Source: Eximiradius sp. (GTDB lineage: Bacteria > Bacteroidota > Ignavibacteria > Kapaibacteriales > UBA2268). Taken from it: DNA of 64,000 nucleotides. Below, one piece after another: positions 17,156 through 26,400 of the stretch (position 1 is its first letter; each line of letters starts with the position of its first letter). A program made the position numbers and the translations under genes. The DNA lies in the NCBI GenBank assembly GCA_937127445.1, contig CAKZLY010000015.1, positions 186,001 to 250,000 on the forward strand. The letters run 5' to 3'. The notes below the pieces were generated by a model. The model did not search any database, was not told where the DNA came from, and worked only from the letters and a program-made list of their open reading frames with translations.

Positions 17156-17818
17156 ATGAGAAGATTGGTAGGATATATAGTCATTGTATTTGTGCTGTTT
17201 TTTTCGGCAAGTGTAGAAAGCTTATCGGCCAATATTATAGTTAATCAAAAATCGTATCCGCTTAGGCTGGTTCAATTTAATAATGTGCAGTATGTGGAAC
17301 TGAATTTTATCATATCTGCAATTTTTCCTGCTGCTACAATTAAAAACAATATAGTTACAGATAAAAACTTCGAAATTAGATTTGCGAATAGTTCATTTTT
17401 TGTATTTTTAAAAAAGGAAGAAATTAGTAGTATTTTTCAGATGAATTTACCAGTTATTTCAATAAATAATTTGCTTTATATTCCTATTGAGCCATTCTTG
17501 AAGATATTGGCGACAAATCAACTAATTAAGTATGATAAATTATCAGCTGGATATTTTATTGAACATTTTTCTAACATTAATGAACAAATGCTGCCCGCAT
17601 TAGATAAAATAAATCAAGGCAGCTCCACAGTGAGAGAAGAAACAAAAGCAAAGCAAAACTCTCGAATTATTAAGTCAATTCCTGAAAAGGAAATCAAAAA
17701 TCCATCTAAAAATACAACTCCTCAAAATGAATTAATTTTAGAACCCGTCTATAAACAAAAGAAAAAAGACGGGAAATACCACATACCCGAAGAGATAAAA
17801 AAGAGCATTATTCGCTAA
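17156..17818 (+). CDS. exported protein with copper-amine-oxidase-N (stalk)-like domain
   Basis: A 220-residue protein with a signal peptide (MRRLVGYIVIVFVLFFSASV...LSA). The mature part (IIVNQKSYPLRLVQFNNVQYVELNFI... then INNLLYIPIEPFLKIL) has the repeated two-strand-plus-helix pattern of the copper amine oxidase N-terminal, or stalk, domain often found on cell-wall amidases. The catalytic domain is missing. The C-terminal third is lysine- and proline-rich and disordered-looking, ending KIPEEIKKSI-like. Its place directly ahead of flhF suggests an envelope role connected with the flagellum, which is inference. The family assignment is tentative. Confidence 0.55.
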   Translation: MRRLVGYIVIVFVLFFSASVESLSANIIVNQKSYPLRLVQFNNVQYVELNFIISAIFPAATIKNNIVTDKNFEIRFANSSFFVFLKKEEISSIFQMNLPVISINNLLYIPIEPFLKILATNQLIKYDKLSAGYFIEHFSNINEQMLPALDKINQGSSTVREETKAKQNSRIIKSIPEKEIKNPSKNTTPQNELILEPVYKQKKKDGKYHIPEEIKKSIIR

Positions 17819-17900
17819 AATTGAAATTCAATTGAAAGCTTTGAAATTGTGGCATATTTTTTTCTTTCTTACCATTAATAACAATAATGGTTGATTGAAA

Positions 17901-19007
17901 ATGAGAATTAAAAAGTTCACATCAGAAAGCATAAAAGAAGGCAAGTCTCTGGTAATAAGAGAATTAGGCGAAGAAGCCGTAATATTATCCAGTAGAACAA
18001 TGATAAATCCGGCAACTGGCAAGGAATATGTAGAAATTGTTGCAGCAATTGACGACATCAAACATAGCAAAACAAACAGAATAGCAGACACTCCAAAACA
18101 AGATAACATTTCTCATGAAAGAACTGAGTTATTAGGCGAAGCAATATTTTTGAAAGAAATAAGTGAGATAAAAAACACGCTTGCAATCATTAACAGCAAC
18201 TTGAAATATAAATATTCAGGTAGTCTTTCGTCAGTATTTTCGAAATTATACAAGAGGTTAATCATAAATGAATTCCCAGAAAATTATGCATTAGAAATTG
18301 TCGGGAAAGTGTCTAATATAAATATAAATGTTGAATATTCGCCAGCGATTAAGTATACCAAAGAGATAATTGCTGAAAAAATTAAAATATTGGCACCTTT
18401 AAATGTAGTTACAGAGAAAACAGTAGCAATGTTTATTGGTAATACAGGATGCGGTAAAACTACTTCACTTGTCAAAATTGCTGTAATAGTGAAATTACTT
18501 ACAAATAAGAATATTTTGATTGTTTCTGCTGATACGTATAAAATTGGTGGTGCGGAACAACTACAAACAATGGCGGCTATTGTGGGAATTTCGTTCAAGG
18601 CAGCATATTCAGCTGATGAATTACGCGATATTGTGCAAAAAGCAAAAAATGATTACGATTTGATTTTAATCGACACGATAGGAAGAAATCATAATACTGA
18701 GGAAAACATTAGAGAGCTCAGCGATTACTACAAAATGGCAGAGCCCAATTTGACCTACCTGGTAGTAAATGCAACTTTGTCGAATGCAACAACAAGAAAA
18801 ATCATAGATAAATATTCAAAATTTGGACTGAGCGGTGTGATTTTAAGTAAAATTGATGAGTGCGAAACAATTGGAGGGATAATACCTGTAATCTGGGAAG
18901 CAGAGCTACCCATCGCATATATAACAAAAGGACAAAAAATACCAGATGATATTGAGCCTGCTGATAAAAATAAAATCGCAGAATTAATGTTAAATATTGA
19001 AGAATAA
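17901..19007 (+). CDS. flhF: flagellar biosynthesis SRP-type GTPase FlhF
   Basis: A 368-residue FlhF, the SRP-family GTPase that fixes the number and place of flagella together with FlhG. The N-terminal motif MRIKKFTSESIKEGKSLVIRELGEEAVILSSR is diagnostic. The NG domain has P-loop GNTGCGKTTSLVKIA, ADTYKIGGAEQLQTMA, the G3-like LILIDTIGR, and the G4 SKIDE. The ATG at 17901 is used; a TTG two codons upstream is less likely. The flhG start follows 25 bases after the stop, the usual flhF-flhG order. Confidence 0.94.
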   Translation: MRIKKFTSESIKEGKSLVIRELGEEAVILSSRTMINPATGKEYVEIVAAIDDIKHSKTNRIADTPKQDNISHERTELLGEAIFLKEISEIKNTLAIINSNLKYKYSGSLSSVFSKLYKRLIINEFPENYALEIVGKVSNININVEYSPAIKYTKEIIAEKIKILAPLNVVTEKTVAMFIGNTGCGKTTSLVKIAVIVKLLTNKNILIVSADTYKIGGAEQLQTMAAIVGISFKAAYSADELRDIVQKAKNDYDLILIDTIGRNHNTEENIRELSDYYKMAEPNLTYLVVNATLSNATTRKIIDKYSKFGLSGVILSKIDECETIGGIIPVIWEAELPIAYITKGQKIPDDIEPADKNKIAELMLNIEE

Positions 19008-19032
19008 GAAAATTTGGATTGAGGTTCAAGAG

Positions 19033-19812
19033 ATGAGCGATTTGCAAAATACACCTTTTAAGATATCATTTATAAGCGGGAAAGGAGGGGTCGGCAAGAG
19101 TGTTCTTTCTGCAAATATTGCATACGTTTTGTCGGAGATGAACTTTAGAGTTTTGGTTTGGGATGCGAATAGAAAATTTCCGAATACTCACCTATTTTAT
19201 GGTATCGAGCCACCTATCAGACTTGGAGATGTATACAAAGGTATTGTTCCAGTTGAAAAGGCAATATTTTCGATAAATGAAAATCTGCATATATTATCTG
19301 ACGAACCTGCTACCTTTACAAATGATGAAAAAGACAAGTTTAGTTTTGAGGACATTTATCAAGATATAATAATAAAAACAAATTATGATTATATAATTTT
19401 TGATACTCCTGCGGGGTTGAATAATATAAATATGGAGTTGGCTCCGATATCTGATATAAATTGTTTAGTGATTACAGACGAGCCAACTTCTTTGCTTGAT
19501 GGGTATGCATTGATAAAAGTTTTTAAAGAATATATGGATATAGACAGAATAAAATTAATTGTAAATAATACAATTGATATAGACGATGGAAGTGATATTG
19601 CAACAAAGATGAATCTTGCAACAGAGAAATTTTTAGGCTTCAAAGCTGAGGTAATTGGAATAATACCATACAGCAGAATAGTACGCCAGTCAATAATAAA
19701 ACAAGAAATTTTTACTAAAACAAATCCTGATGATGAAATAAGCCGAGCAATTCGTGAATTTTGTCAGTTCATATGTCAAAAAACAAGTAAAACAGTTTGT
19801 CAAACAAATTAA
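19033..19812 (+). CDS. flhG: flagellar number regulator FlhG (MinD/ParA family ATPase)
   Basis: A 259-residue ParA/MinD-family ATPase from the ATG at 19033 (MSDLQNTPF). An upstream TTG at 18997 would overlap flhF. The deviant Walker A is ISGKGGVGKSVLSANIAYVL; Walker B lies in YDYIIFDTPAG; VVITDEPTSL-like switch residues read LVITDEPTSLLDGYALIK. FlhG stimulates FlhF GTPase activity and limits flagellar number. The usual N-terminal activator helix of some FlhG proteins is short here. MinD itself is excluded by the flhF-fliA context rather than by sequence. Confidence 0.88.
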   Translation: MSDLQNTPFKISFISGKGGVGKSVLSANIAYVLSEMNFRVLVWDANRKFPNTHLFYGIEPPIRLGDVYKGIVPVEKAIFSINENLHILSDEPATFTNDEKDKFSFEDIYQDIIIKTNYDYIIFDTPAGLNNINMELAPISDINCLVITDEPTSLLDGYALIKVFKEYMDIDRIKLIVNNTIDIDDGSDIATKMNLATEKFLGFKAEVIGIIPYSRIVRQSIIKQEIFTKTNPDDEISRAIREFCQFICQKTSKTVCQTN

Positions 19813-19876
19813 ATAATAAATAAACTTACAATTTTTGATACTATATTCGTGTAATTAAGTAAAAAGTAGTTAGAAA

Positions 19877-20641
19877 ATGGCAAAAGAAGAAAATAAAATA
19901 TTAACTCCGGAAGACCAAAAACGCGAGAAAGAGCTCAAACAAAAAGAAAAGGAAGAAAAAGCCCTTATCGCGAAAATGCAAAAAGAAAAAGAACAAAAGC
20001 GAAAGCTAAAAGAAAAAAGAATCAAAGAAGAGCGTAAGCAGGAAATTAAAAGAATAAAAACTTTAGTTAATTTACCGTTTAAGCTGCTGCTACATCTTTC
20101 ATTACTTGCAACAATGATAATGTCTATCATTTTGTATTTTTGGCTTGAATTAGATTTAAAAACATCTTTGATATATTTGTTTCTGATTTTTACTTTCTTT
20201 TATTTCGGGATTGGGATAATAATGGTTGCGGCAGTATTGATGATAAGCGAGGATAAGAAGAAGGAACTCGAAGAGCAGCAGCGGATTGAAAGAGAAAGAG
20301 AAGAGATTGAAACTCAACGGTTGAGAGAAGCAGAAGAAGCAAAATTGCAGATATTGGAGCGTGATTTAGCTACGATAAGGAGCAATGAACGGAAAGAATC
20401 TGAAATGTTGGCTTCAAAGCAGGAAGCTAAGCAAATACCACCAATTAATCAAAACGAAGGTGAGAATACTTCAGATGGGATGACCGACTTGATTGAAGAT
20501 AGTAATGAACAATTTTCGTTGCCAGAATCGTCAATATCAATTAATGATGACTCAAATGATTTTAAGTTCGAACAAGAACAAAACATAAAGGATGAACCAA
20601 ATAATGAAGATATCGACTATTTAAACGAAATAATGAAATAA
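19877..20641 (+). CDS. membrane protein with charged coiled-coil arms, unknown function
   Basis: A 254-residue protein I do not recognise. Residues 1-65 are an extreme Lys/Glu-rich helix (KEKEEKALIAKMQKEKEQ type). Residues about 70-122 hold two hydrophobic segments (LLLHLSLLATMIMSIILYFW and a second ending MVAAVLMIS) separated by a short loop. Residues 124-180 are another charged coiled coil (KKKELEEQQRIEREREEIE), and the last 75 residues are acidic and disordered. Both soluble arms should face the same side of the membrane. It lies between flhG and fliA, so a flagellum-linked role is possible, but nothing in the protein proves it. Confidence 0.65.
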   Translation: MAKEENKILTPEDQKREKELKQKEKEEKALIAKMQKEKEQKRKLKEKRIKEERKQEIKRIKTLVNLPFKLLLHLSLLATMIMSIILYFWLELDLKTSLIYLFLIFTFFYFGIGIIMVAAVLMISEDKKKELEEQQRIEREREEIETQRLREAEEAKLQILERDLATIRSNERKESEMLASKQEAKQIPPINQNEGENTSDGMTDLIEDSNEQFSLPESSISINDDSNDFKFEQEQNIKDEPNNEDIDYLNEIMK

Positions 20642-20652
20642 AAGCATAAATA

Positions 20653-21459
20653 ATGAGTAAACGCAATACAAATAGAGAAATAGTACTATCACCAGATGAG
20701 CTGAAAGAATTGTGGGAAAGTTTTATTATTACAAGAAGCGAAAATGACAAACATCAACTTATGCTTTCTTATATGTGGCTGGTTAAATATGTTGTAAGTC
20801 AATTGCAAATCCCAAATAATTCTATATTAAGCGAAGATGATTTTATAAATGTGGGCATATTGGGACTAAACGAAGCAATAAATAGATTTGATATTACTCG
20901 TGGAGTGAAGTTCGAATCTTATGCAATACCAAGGATCAAGGGAATAATCCAGGATGAAATGAGAAAACTTGATTGGTTATCTCGATCAACACGGAAAAAG
21001 GCACATGATTTTCTTCAAGCAAAAGATATATTAAGCAGCCAAACTGGAAGAGAAGTAACAGCCATAGAAATTATTGAGAAATTAAACATATCTCCGGAAA
21101 AATATCAGTCATATTTACAGGCAGCTGCGGCAGCAAAATCATCTTTCTCAATTAGTGAAAGTTCATATTACTACAATGAAGATTTAGAAGACTTTAATTT
21201 GATTGCTGAACTGCCGGACACAAATCAGGAAGATTATCTTCAACAATTAGAGAATGATGAAAGAATTAAGCAGCTCACAGATTTCCTTCAACAATTGAAT
21301 GAGAAAAAAAGGCTTGTGATGACTTTGTATTACTATGAAAATTTGACCTTCAAAGAAATTGGGAACATATTAAACGTTTCGGAAAGCAGAATTTGCCAAA
21401 TTCATTCTCAGGTACTAAATGACCTTAGAGATAAGTTAGATAAGTATGAGAATGCTTGA
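20653..21459 (+). CDS. fliA: flagellar sigma factor FliA (sigma-28)
   Basis: A 268-residue sigma-70-family factor of the FliA/WhiG group, which directs transcription of late flagellar and chemotaxis genes. Region 2 is visible in YMWLVKYVVSQL, DDFINVGILGLNEAINRFD and FESYAIPRIKGIIQDEMRKLDWLSRSTRKKA, the FliA hallmark. Region 3 follows (GREVTAIEIIEKLNI). Region 4 has RLVMTLYYYENLTFKEIGNILNVSESRICQIHSQ, a helix-turn-helix. It sits at the end of the flhF-flhG run and overlaps the HDOD gene by 14 bases. No FlgM anti-sigma gene is seen in the window. Confidence 0.92.
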   Translation: MSKRNTNREIVLSPDELKELWESFIITRSENDKHQLMLSYMWLVKYVVSQLQIPNNSILSEDDFINVGILGLNEAINRFDITRGVKFESYAIPRIKGIIQDEMRKLDWLSRSTRKKAHDFLQAKDILSSQTGREVTAIEIIEKLNISPEKYQSYLQAAAAAKSSFSISESSYYYNEDLEDFNLIAELPDTNQEDYLQQLENDERIKQLTDFLQQLNEKKRLVMTLYYYENLTFKEIGNILNVSESRICQIHSQVLNDLRDKLDKYENA

Positions 21460-22387
21460 CCCCAAAATACAGAAAAAACTTGATACCATAGTAGAGCTAC
21501 CGACAATCCCAACAGTGATGTCTCATGTGTTAGCTGCACTTGATAACCCTAAATTAAGTGCAAATCAATTAGCATCATTAATAGAGCGGGACCAAACTCT
21601 GACTGCCAAAGTATTGAAGGTGGCAAATTCACCATTTTATGGATTTGCCCGTAAAATTTCAACTATTGATTTAGCGGTCGTAATACTCGGAATAAATGTA
21701 TTAAAAGAAATAGTGTTGAGCTTATTAATTCAAAAGTTCTTTTCCCGATTAAGCAAAAGTATGTTCGACGTTAAAAGTTTTTGGAATTATTCACTATTTT
21801 GTGGGGCAGCGGCAAAGCTACTTGCAAGAAAATTAGGATATAAATTAGCAGGAGAAGCATTTGTAGCTGGATTGATGCACGATTTAGGGATTTTGATAAT
21901 AATTGAAAATTTTCGAAAGCAGTTTGGAGAGATTAGAAAGCTTCAAAAAGCAAAAAATGTATCAATAACAGATGCGGAAATGCAAGTTTTAGGGGCCACA
22001 CACGCTGATATTGGGCTTTGGCTGGCAGAGAAATGGAATTTACCGCCCAAATTGTGTTTAGCAATAAAAAATCACCATACAAATTATAAAGACTTTCTAA
22101 CAAGCAAAGATAAAAAGAATATTACAGAAGACGTTGATTTTCACGAAATAGACCAACCATTGACTGCAATAGTATCGCTCTCTGAGTGGTTTGCTCAAAT
22201 AATGGAATACAAGCAGTGGGATAAGAACTACACCCCTCCACCCTATTATCTTTCTGAGGAATTATTTGAAGATTTGTCAGAAGAAGATTTTCTTGACCCC
22301 GATAGTGCGTTTGAACTATTGAAGAAAGAAATAATCGAAGAATTCCAAAAAGCTGCAATATTTGGTGATATTTCAATTAGAGCTTAA
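21446..22387 (+). CDS. HDOD domain protein
   Basis: A 313-residue HDOD-domain protein. The domain spans about residues 15-215: VELPTIPTVMSHVLAAL, LIERDQTLTAKVLKVANSPFYGF, TIDLAVVILGINVLKEIVLS, FVAGLMHDLGILII and the ATHADIGLWLAEKWNLP helix. Some HD-type residues survive (MHDLG, NHHTNY), but HDOD proteins generally act as signalling scaffolds rather than hydrolases. They are frequent beside flagellar and chemotaxis genes. The start overlaps fliA; a second ATG two codons later (21452) is possible. The 3' end overlaps the convergent exonuclease gene by 11 bases. Confidence 0.88.
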   Translation: MRMLDPKIQKKLDTIVELPTIPTVMSHVLAALDNPKLSANQLASLIERDQTLTAKVLKVANSPFYGFARKISTIDLAVVILGINVLKEIVLSLLIQKFFSRLSKSMFDVKSFWNYSLFCGAAAKLLARKLGYKLAGEAFVAGLMHDLGILIIIENFRKQFGEIRKLQKAKNVSITDAEMQVLGATHADIGLWLAEKWNLPPKLCLAIKNHHTNYKDFLTSKDKKNITEDVDFHEIDQPLTAIVSLSEWFAQIMEYKQWDKNYTPPPYYLSEELFEDLSEEDFLDPDSAFELLKKEIIEEFQKAAIFGDISIRA

Positions 22388-23258
22388 TTTTTTCAGTTAA
22401 ATAATCGAAAAGTGTATTTTGCTGGAAGAGATTTTCGCCTTCGGAATTAATTTTCCAGGAAATATCATAAGAATTTTTGATAATTCGAGCAATTTTTTTC
22501 GAATAATGTTCATCATAACCGAAAAAGCTGAATAAACGACTTTGCAAAAAGTTCGTTTCAGATGAGAAAATTATATTGCCCTCTTTATCGAAAATATTGA
22601 AAAATCCAGCTTCGCTAGGAATGTGTTCGATTTTTTTTAGAATAGCATCAGCATTTTGGGACCTAGCTTTGGTTGCCCGCACTGGTTTGTTCTGAAAAGC
22701 AAGCAAATCATGAATAGTAAAAATATCGAAATCAGACTTTGCGATTTTGATAAGCTCATTGAGAATTGTAACAGTTGCAAGGCAATCATCGTAGGCACGA
22801 TGGCGGTTCTCTATATCGTGATAGAAGTAATTTGCCAAAAAGCCAACATTTTTCTTTAAATCTTTTGGTAGAAGTTTACGAGCAAGTTTAAGGGTACATA
22901 ATACGGGTACATCTATTTTAAGATTTAGTCTATTGAAAGCATTTTTTATAAAAGAAAAATCAAAAGAAGCGTTATGAGCAACAAAAATACTTGGCTTTGT
23001 ATTCAAGAAATGGTGGACTTTTGAAAATACTTGAGGCGGTTCGGGAGCTGAATATACTTGTTTGTTGCTAACCCCCGTTAATTTAGAAATAAAAGGAGGA
23101 ATAAATTGATGAGGATTTACCAGAGAGTAAAAGTTATCAACAATTTTTTCGTTTTCTACTCTTATGCAAGCAATATCGAAAATACGGTTCGAGACTGGAT
23201 CGGAACCCGTAGTTTCAACATCAACAACTACAAAAGAATTATTCTCTATTAAACACAT
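22377..23258 (-). CDS. DnaQ-type 3'-5' exonuclease with a degenerate GIY-YIG tail
   Basis: A 293-residue DEDDh exonuclease. The catalytic acids and histidine are in VVVDVETTG (D13, E15), HNASFDFSFI and HRAYDDCLATV. The C-terminal third (from about residue 215, IPSEAGFFNIFDKEGNIIFSS) aligns by eye with the start of GIY-YIG nucleases such as UvrC, but the GIY position reads GFF and YIG reads FSS. Epsilon-like exonucleases fused to GIY-YIG are known in several phyla, and here the second domain appears catalytically dead. A proofreading or repair role is expected; it could be a second DnaQ rather than the replicative epsilon. Confidence 0.86.
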   Translation of the reverse strand: MCLIENNSFVVVDVETTGSDPVSNRIFDIACIRVENEKIVDNFYSLVNPHQFIPPFISKLTGVSNKQVYSAPEPPQVFSKVHHFLNTKPSIFVAHNASFDFSFIKNAFNRLNLKIDVPVLCTLKLARKLLPKDLKKNVGFLANYFYHDIENRHRAYDDCLATVTILNELIKIAKSDFDIFTIHDLLAFQNKPVRATKARSQNADAILKKIEHIPSEAGFFNIFDKEGNIIFSSETNFLQSRLFSFFGYDEHYSKKIARIIKNSYDISWKINSEGENLFQQNTLFDYLTEKIKL

Positions 23259-23427
23259 TTGTTTTGATTTTCATTTTAACTACAAAAATACTAATAAATA
23301 AACATTATTTTCAGAAGAAATGTAATAAATGTATTACCAATTAACTTTTTATTATAAATAATTAATTTTTAAATAACTTAAATTATCTTATATTAAGTAA
23401 TCATTTCTAATTTTTTGGAGTTCGGAT

Positions 23428-26400
23428 ATGTTTCATTTAGCTACAAATTTGTCGAATTCATTGCAAAAAATGATTATTCTGGCAACAATCTGCTTTGCAA
23501 TGATGATGCAGAATAAAGAAATTTCTGCATATTATCAAACACCCGAATTCCCCGTTACATTGAAATGTGTTGGTTGGACAAATCCATATGATACAACAAT
23601 AGTTACTGCTACAATGTCTATACGGGAATGGGCAACAAATAGCATTTATATTCAAAATTTTACGAGTAGTTTCCGAGAAATTTTTATACCATTTCAAAAT
23701 AAGCCAAAAGTCGGTTACAATTACGTTTGGTTGGAGGCTTCGCTTCTTAGATGGGACGATTATTCAAATTGTGGAGTTGACGGTTATGTTGAAATATTTC
23801 AATACGATACAACAAATAATATTTTTTCTGGTTTTATTAATTTTGAGCCGGCTTGCTATTTTGCACCAAGATTTAGACGAGTTTTAGGGAATTTCTCATA
23901 TTCTGAGGCAAAACCTGAACTATTAGTGTCGGAATATCACAAGCCATATTTAGTTCCTATGTCGGAATTAAGTTTTGGGGTACAATTTACAGTAAGCGAT
24001 AAAATTATTGGAAATGCGAGTATTTACTGTATTAATCCGTTTATAAACGAAGAAAACGAAATACTAATTGGAAGAACAAATGACAATGGCATATTATATT
24101 ACAATTACATTATCCCGGAGAATACCGAGGCTAGCGAATATACATTCAGTTTCAGAGCGGTTAAAGACACACTGCAATCGAATACTGTTGAAAAAATCAT
24201 TACGGTATTAGATAGTTTTCAATTATTTTTAAGGATTAATCCGATAGACAGAATAGAAATTGAGGCAGGCAAAGAAGTATTGTATGGTATCACTGCATTG
24301 GACAACAATAATGAAATTATTGAAGATGCTGAGATATATTGCTTAAATCCTATTTTGTCAGGAAAATATACTAAAATTGGCAACACAAATTCTGATGGAG
24401 AATTTAACTATTCTTTCAAAATACCATCGAACACGAATGCAAATGATTACACTATAAAGCTTATTGCCCAAAAAACTGGCTATAAAATTTCGCAAACAAT
24501 TGAGCGACAATTAACGGTACTACCATCAAATTTGATAATGCAAGTTACACCTTCAAATGACGTGGAAATAGCAGAGAAAGATTCATTAACTTTTATGATT
24601 TATATTAGAAATGCCGACAACAAGCCTGTTGGTAATGCTAAAGTATATGTCAATAATCCGATTGAAAAATCTGGGTATCAACCAATTGGTATAACAGATT
24701 CATTAACAGCAAAACTTATTTATGGTTATAGGTTTGCTGAAAACTCGGAAGGTGAGTATGTTTTCGGGTTCATTGCAGAAAAAGATGAAATAACAACCGA
24801 CACAATATTTAGGAAAGTTACAGTTGTAAAAGGATTGAAATGTTGGAGTATTCTTGATGGTGCATTGGAATTCTGTATAGAAGGAAAAGGAGTGTGGGAA
24901 CCAGTTGAAAAAACAACTAAGATTGAGACAACTGGGAAAGTATTAATTAATGATTTAGTTGAATTTGTAGGGAAAATTGCAATTGATACAGCACAATTAG
25001 GGATAAGTTGCGAAGGTGATTTCCTTGTAAGAGATGTACCTTTGCCATTAGGTGGAGTAGGGACTTTTTCGATTGCAAGAGGAAAATATGAATTGAAAAT
25101 ATTGGGAAGCGATGGGGAAATTGCAAATTTTATTAATGCTTACACGGATAATTTAGCAGGTTTTAAACTCAAAGTAAAAGATATTCAATTAGTTGGAGGT
25201 AGGCGTGCAGAAGGTGTCAAAATAACTGCAACGATAACTGTTCCAGGAATTGCAGTAGGTTGCAGTGAGGAAGGTGACGAGAAAGATACCGAATTTGAAG
25301 TTAAAGATTTTGAAATTAAACGCACAGGGATTGAATTAGGTGGTTTTAAAGTAGAAAATCTCGGATTTATATCGTTCCCCAATTTCTGTTTGAGCAAATT
25401 GTATGGTGAATATGACAGCGAACGAGATAGGTTGGACTTTGGAGCGAGCGTTAAAATACCATTTGGAGAGGTAGGAGCAGGAATTGCATTTATTGAAGGT
25501 GAGCTTGATAGCATAGGCTTTAGAATGGAAGCATCGTTTCCGCCATTATTTGTAATTGGAACTACAACGGTTGGGATAAGTGGATTTTTTGGACATATAT
25601 CAGGGATTACCCAGCCAGAACTTGAATTTGAATTAGGCGGTATTCTTTCTGATATTACTTCTGAAGATCTTTATAAAATTGACATATCAGGATTTTTCAA
25701 GACCCCGAACATAATTGGAATGAAAGGCGAAGCAAATCTTTTCAAAGATCCATTTTTGAAAAAATGGCAGATGAAAGGTGGAATTGAGGGTAATATTGAT
25801 TTCTCAATTGCTCAGATGGAACTAAAAGGGAGCTTAAATATTGGAACAAAAGATGAAGAAAAATATCTTTTAACGACAGAAGGAAGTTTGAAATACAATA
25901 TGAGACAAAGCAAGTTTTCAGGTTATGTATCAGGTCAGTTGGATATTCCAAAGTTACGAGATGATTGGCCATTTGATTGGATAAATGCAACGATAGGTTT
26001 GCCGAAGAAAGTCGATGCTGACGCTCGATTACTATTTGGAAAATCAAAAGTTCTGTGGGGAGAAGCTAATTTAGGTTCAAAAATTGGTAAGTTACGTTAT
26101 GTCGTTGATTTAAATAAGAGCTACGATGATGATGAATTTTTCTTTTTCGAAAGAACGCCTGAAGAACAAATAGTTGAGAAAGGTAAAATAGCTATAAACG
26201 ACAACACATATGAGCAAATAATTGTCAACAGTTCATTAGAAAGATTAGTAATTAGAATAATTGGAGAAAATTCCGTACCCCACACTCAATTAATAACTCC
26301 TTCTATGATAGAGTATCTTCCTTCGAATGAGTATGTAGGTGATATAATTTATTCAGAAGACAGTCAATCAAAGAAAGCGTTTTGGACAATTACCAAACCT

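Noticed and set aside
17222..17229. GCCGATAA on the minus strand
   Set aside because: It is inside a coding region and has no -35 partner; chance is the simpler explanation.
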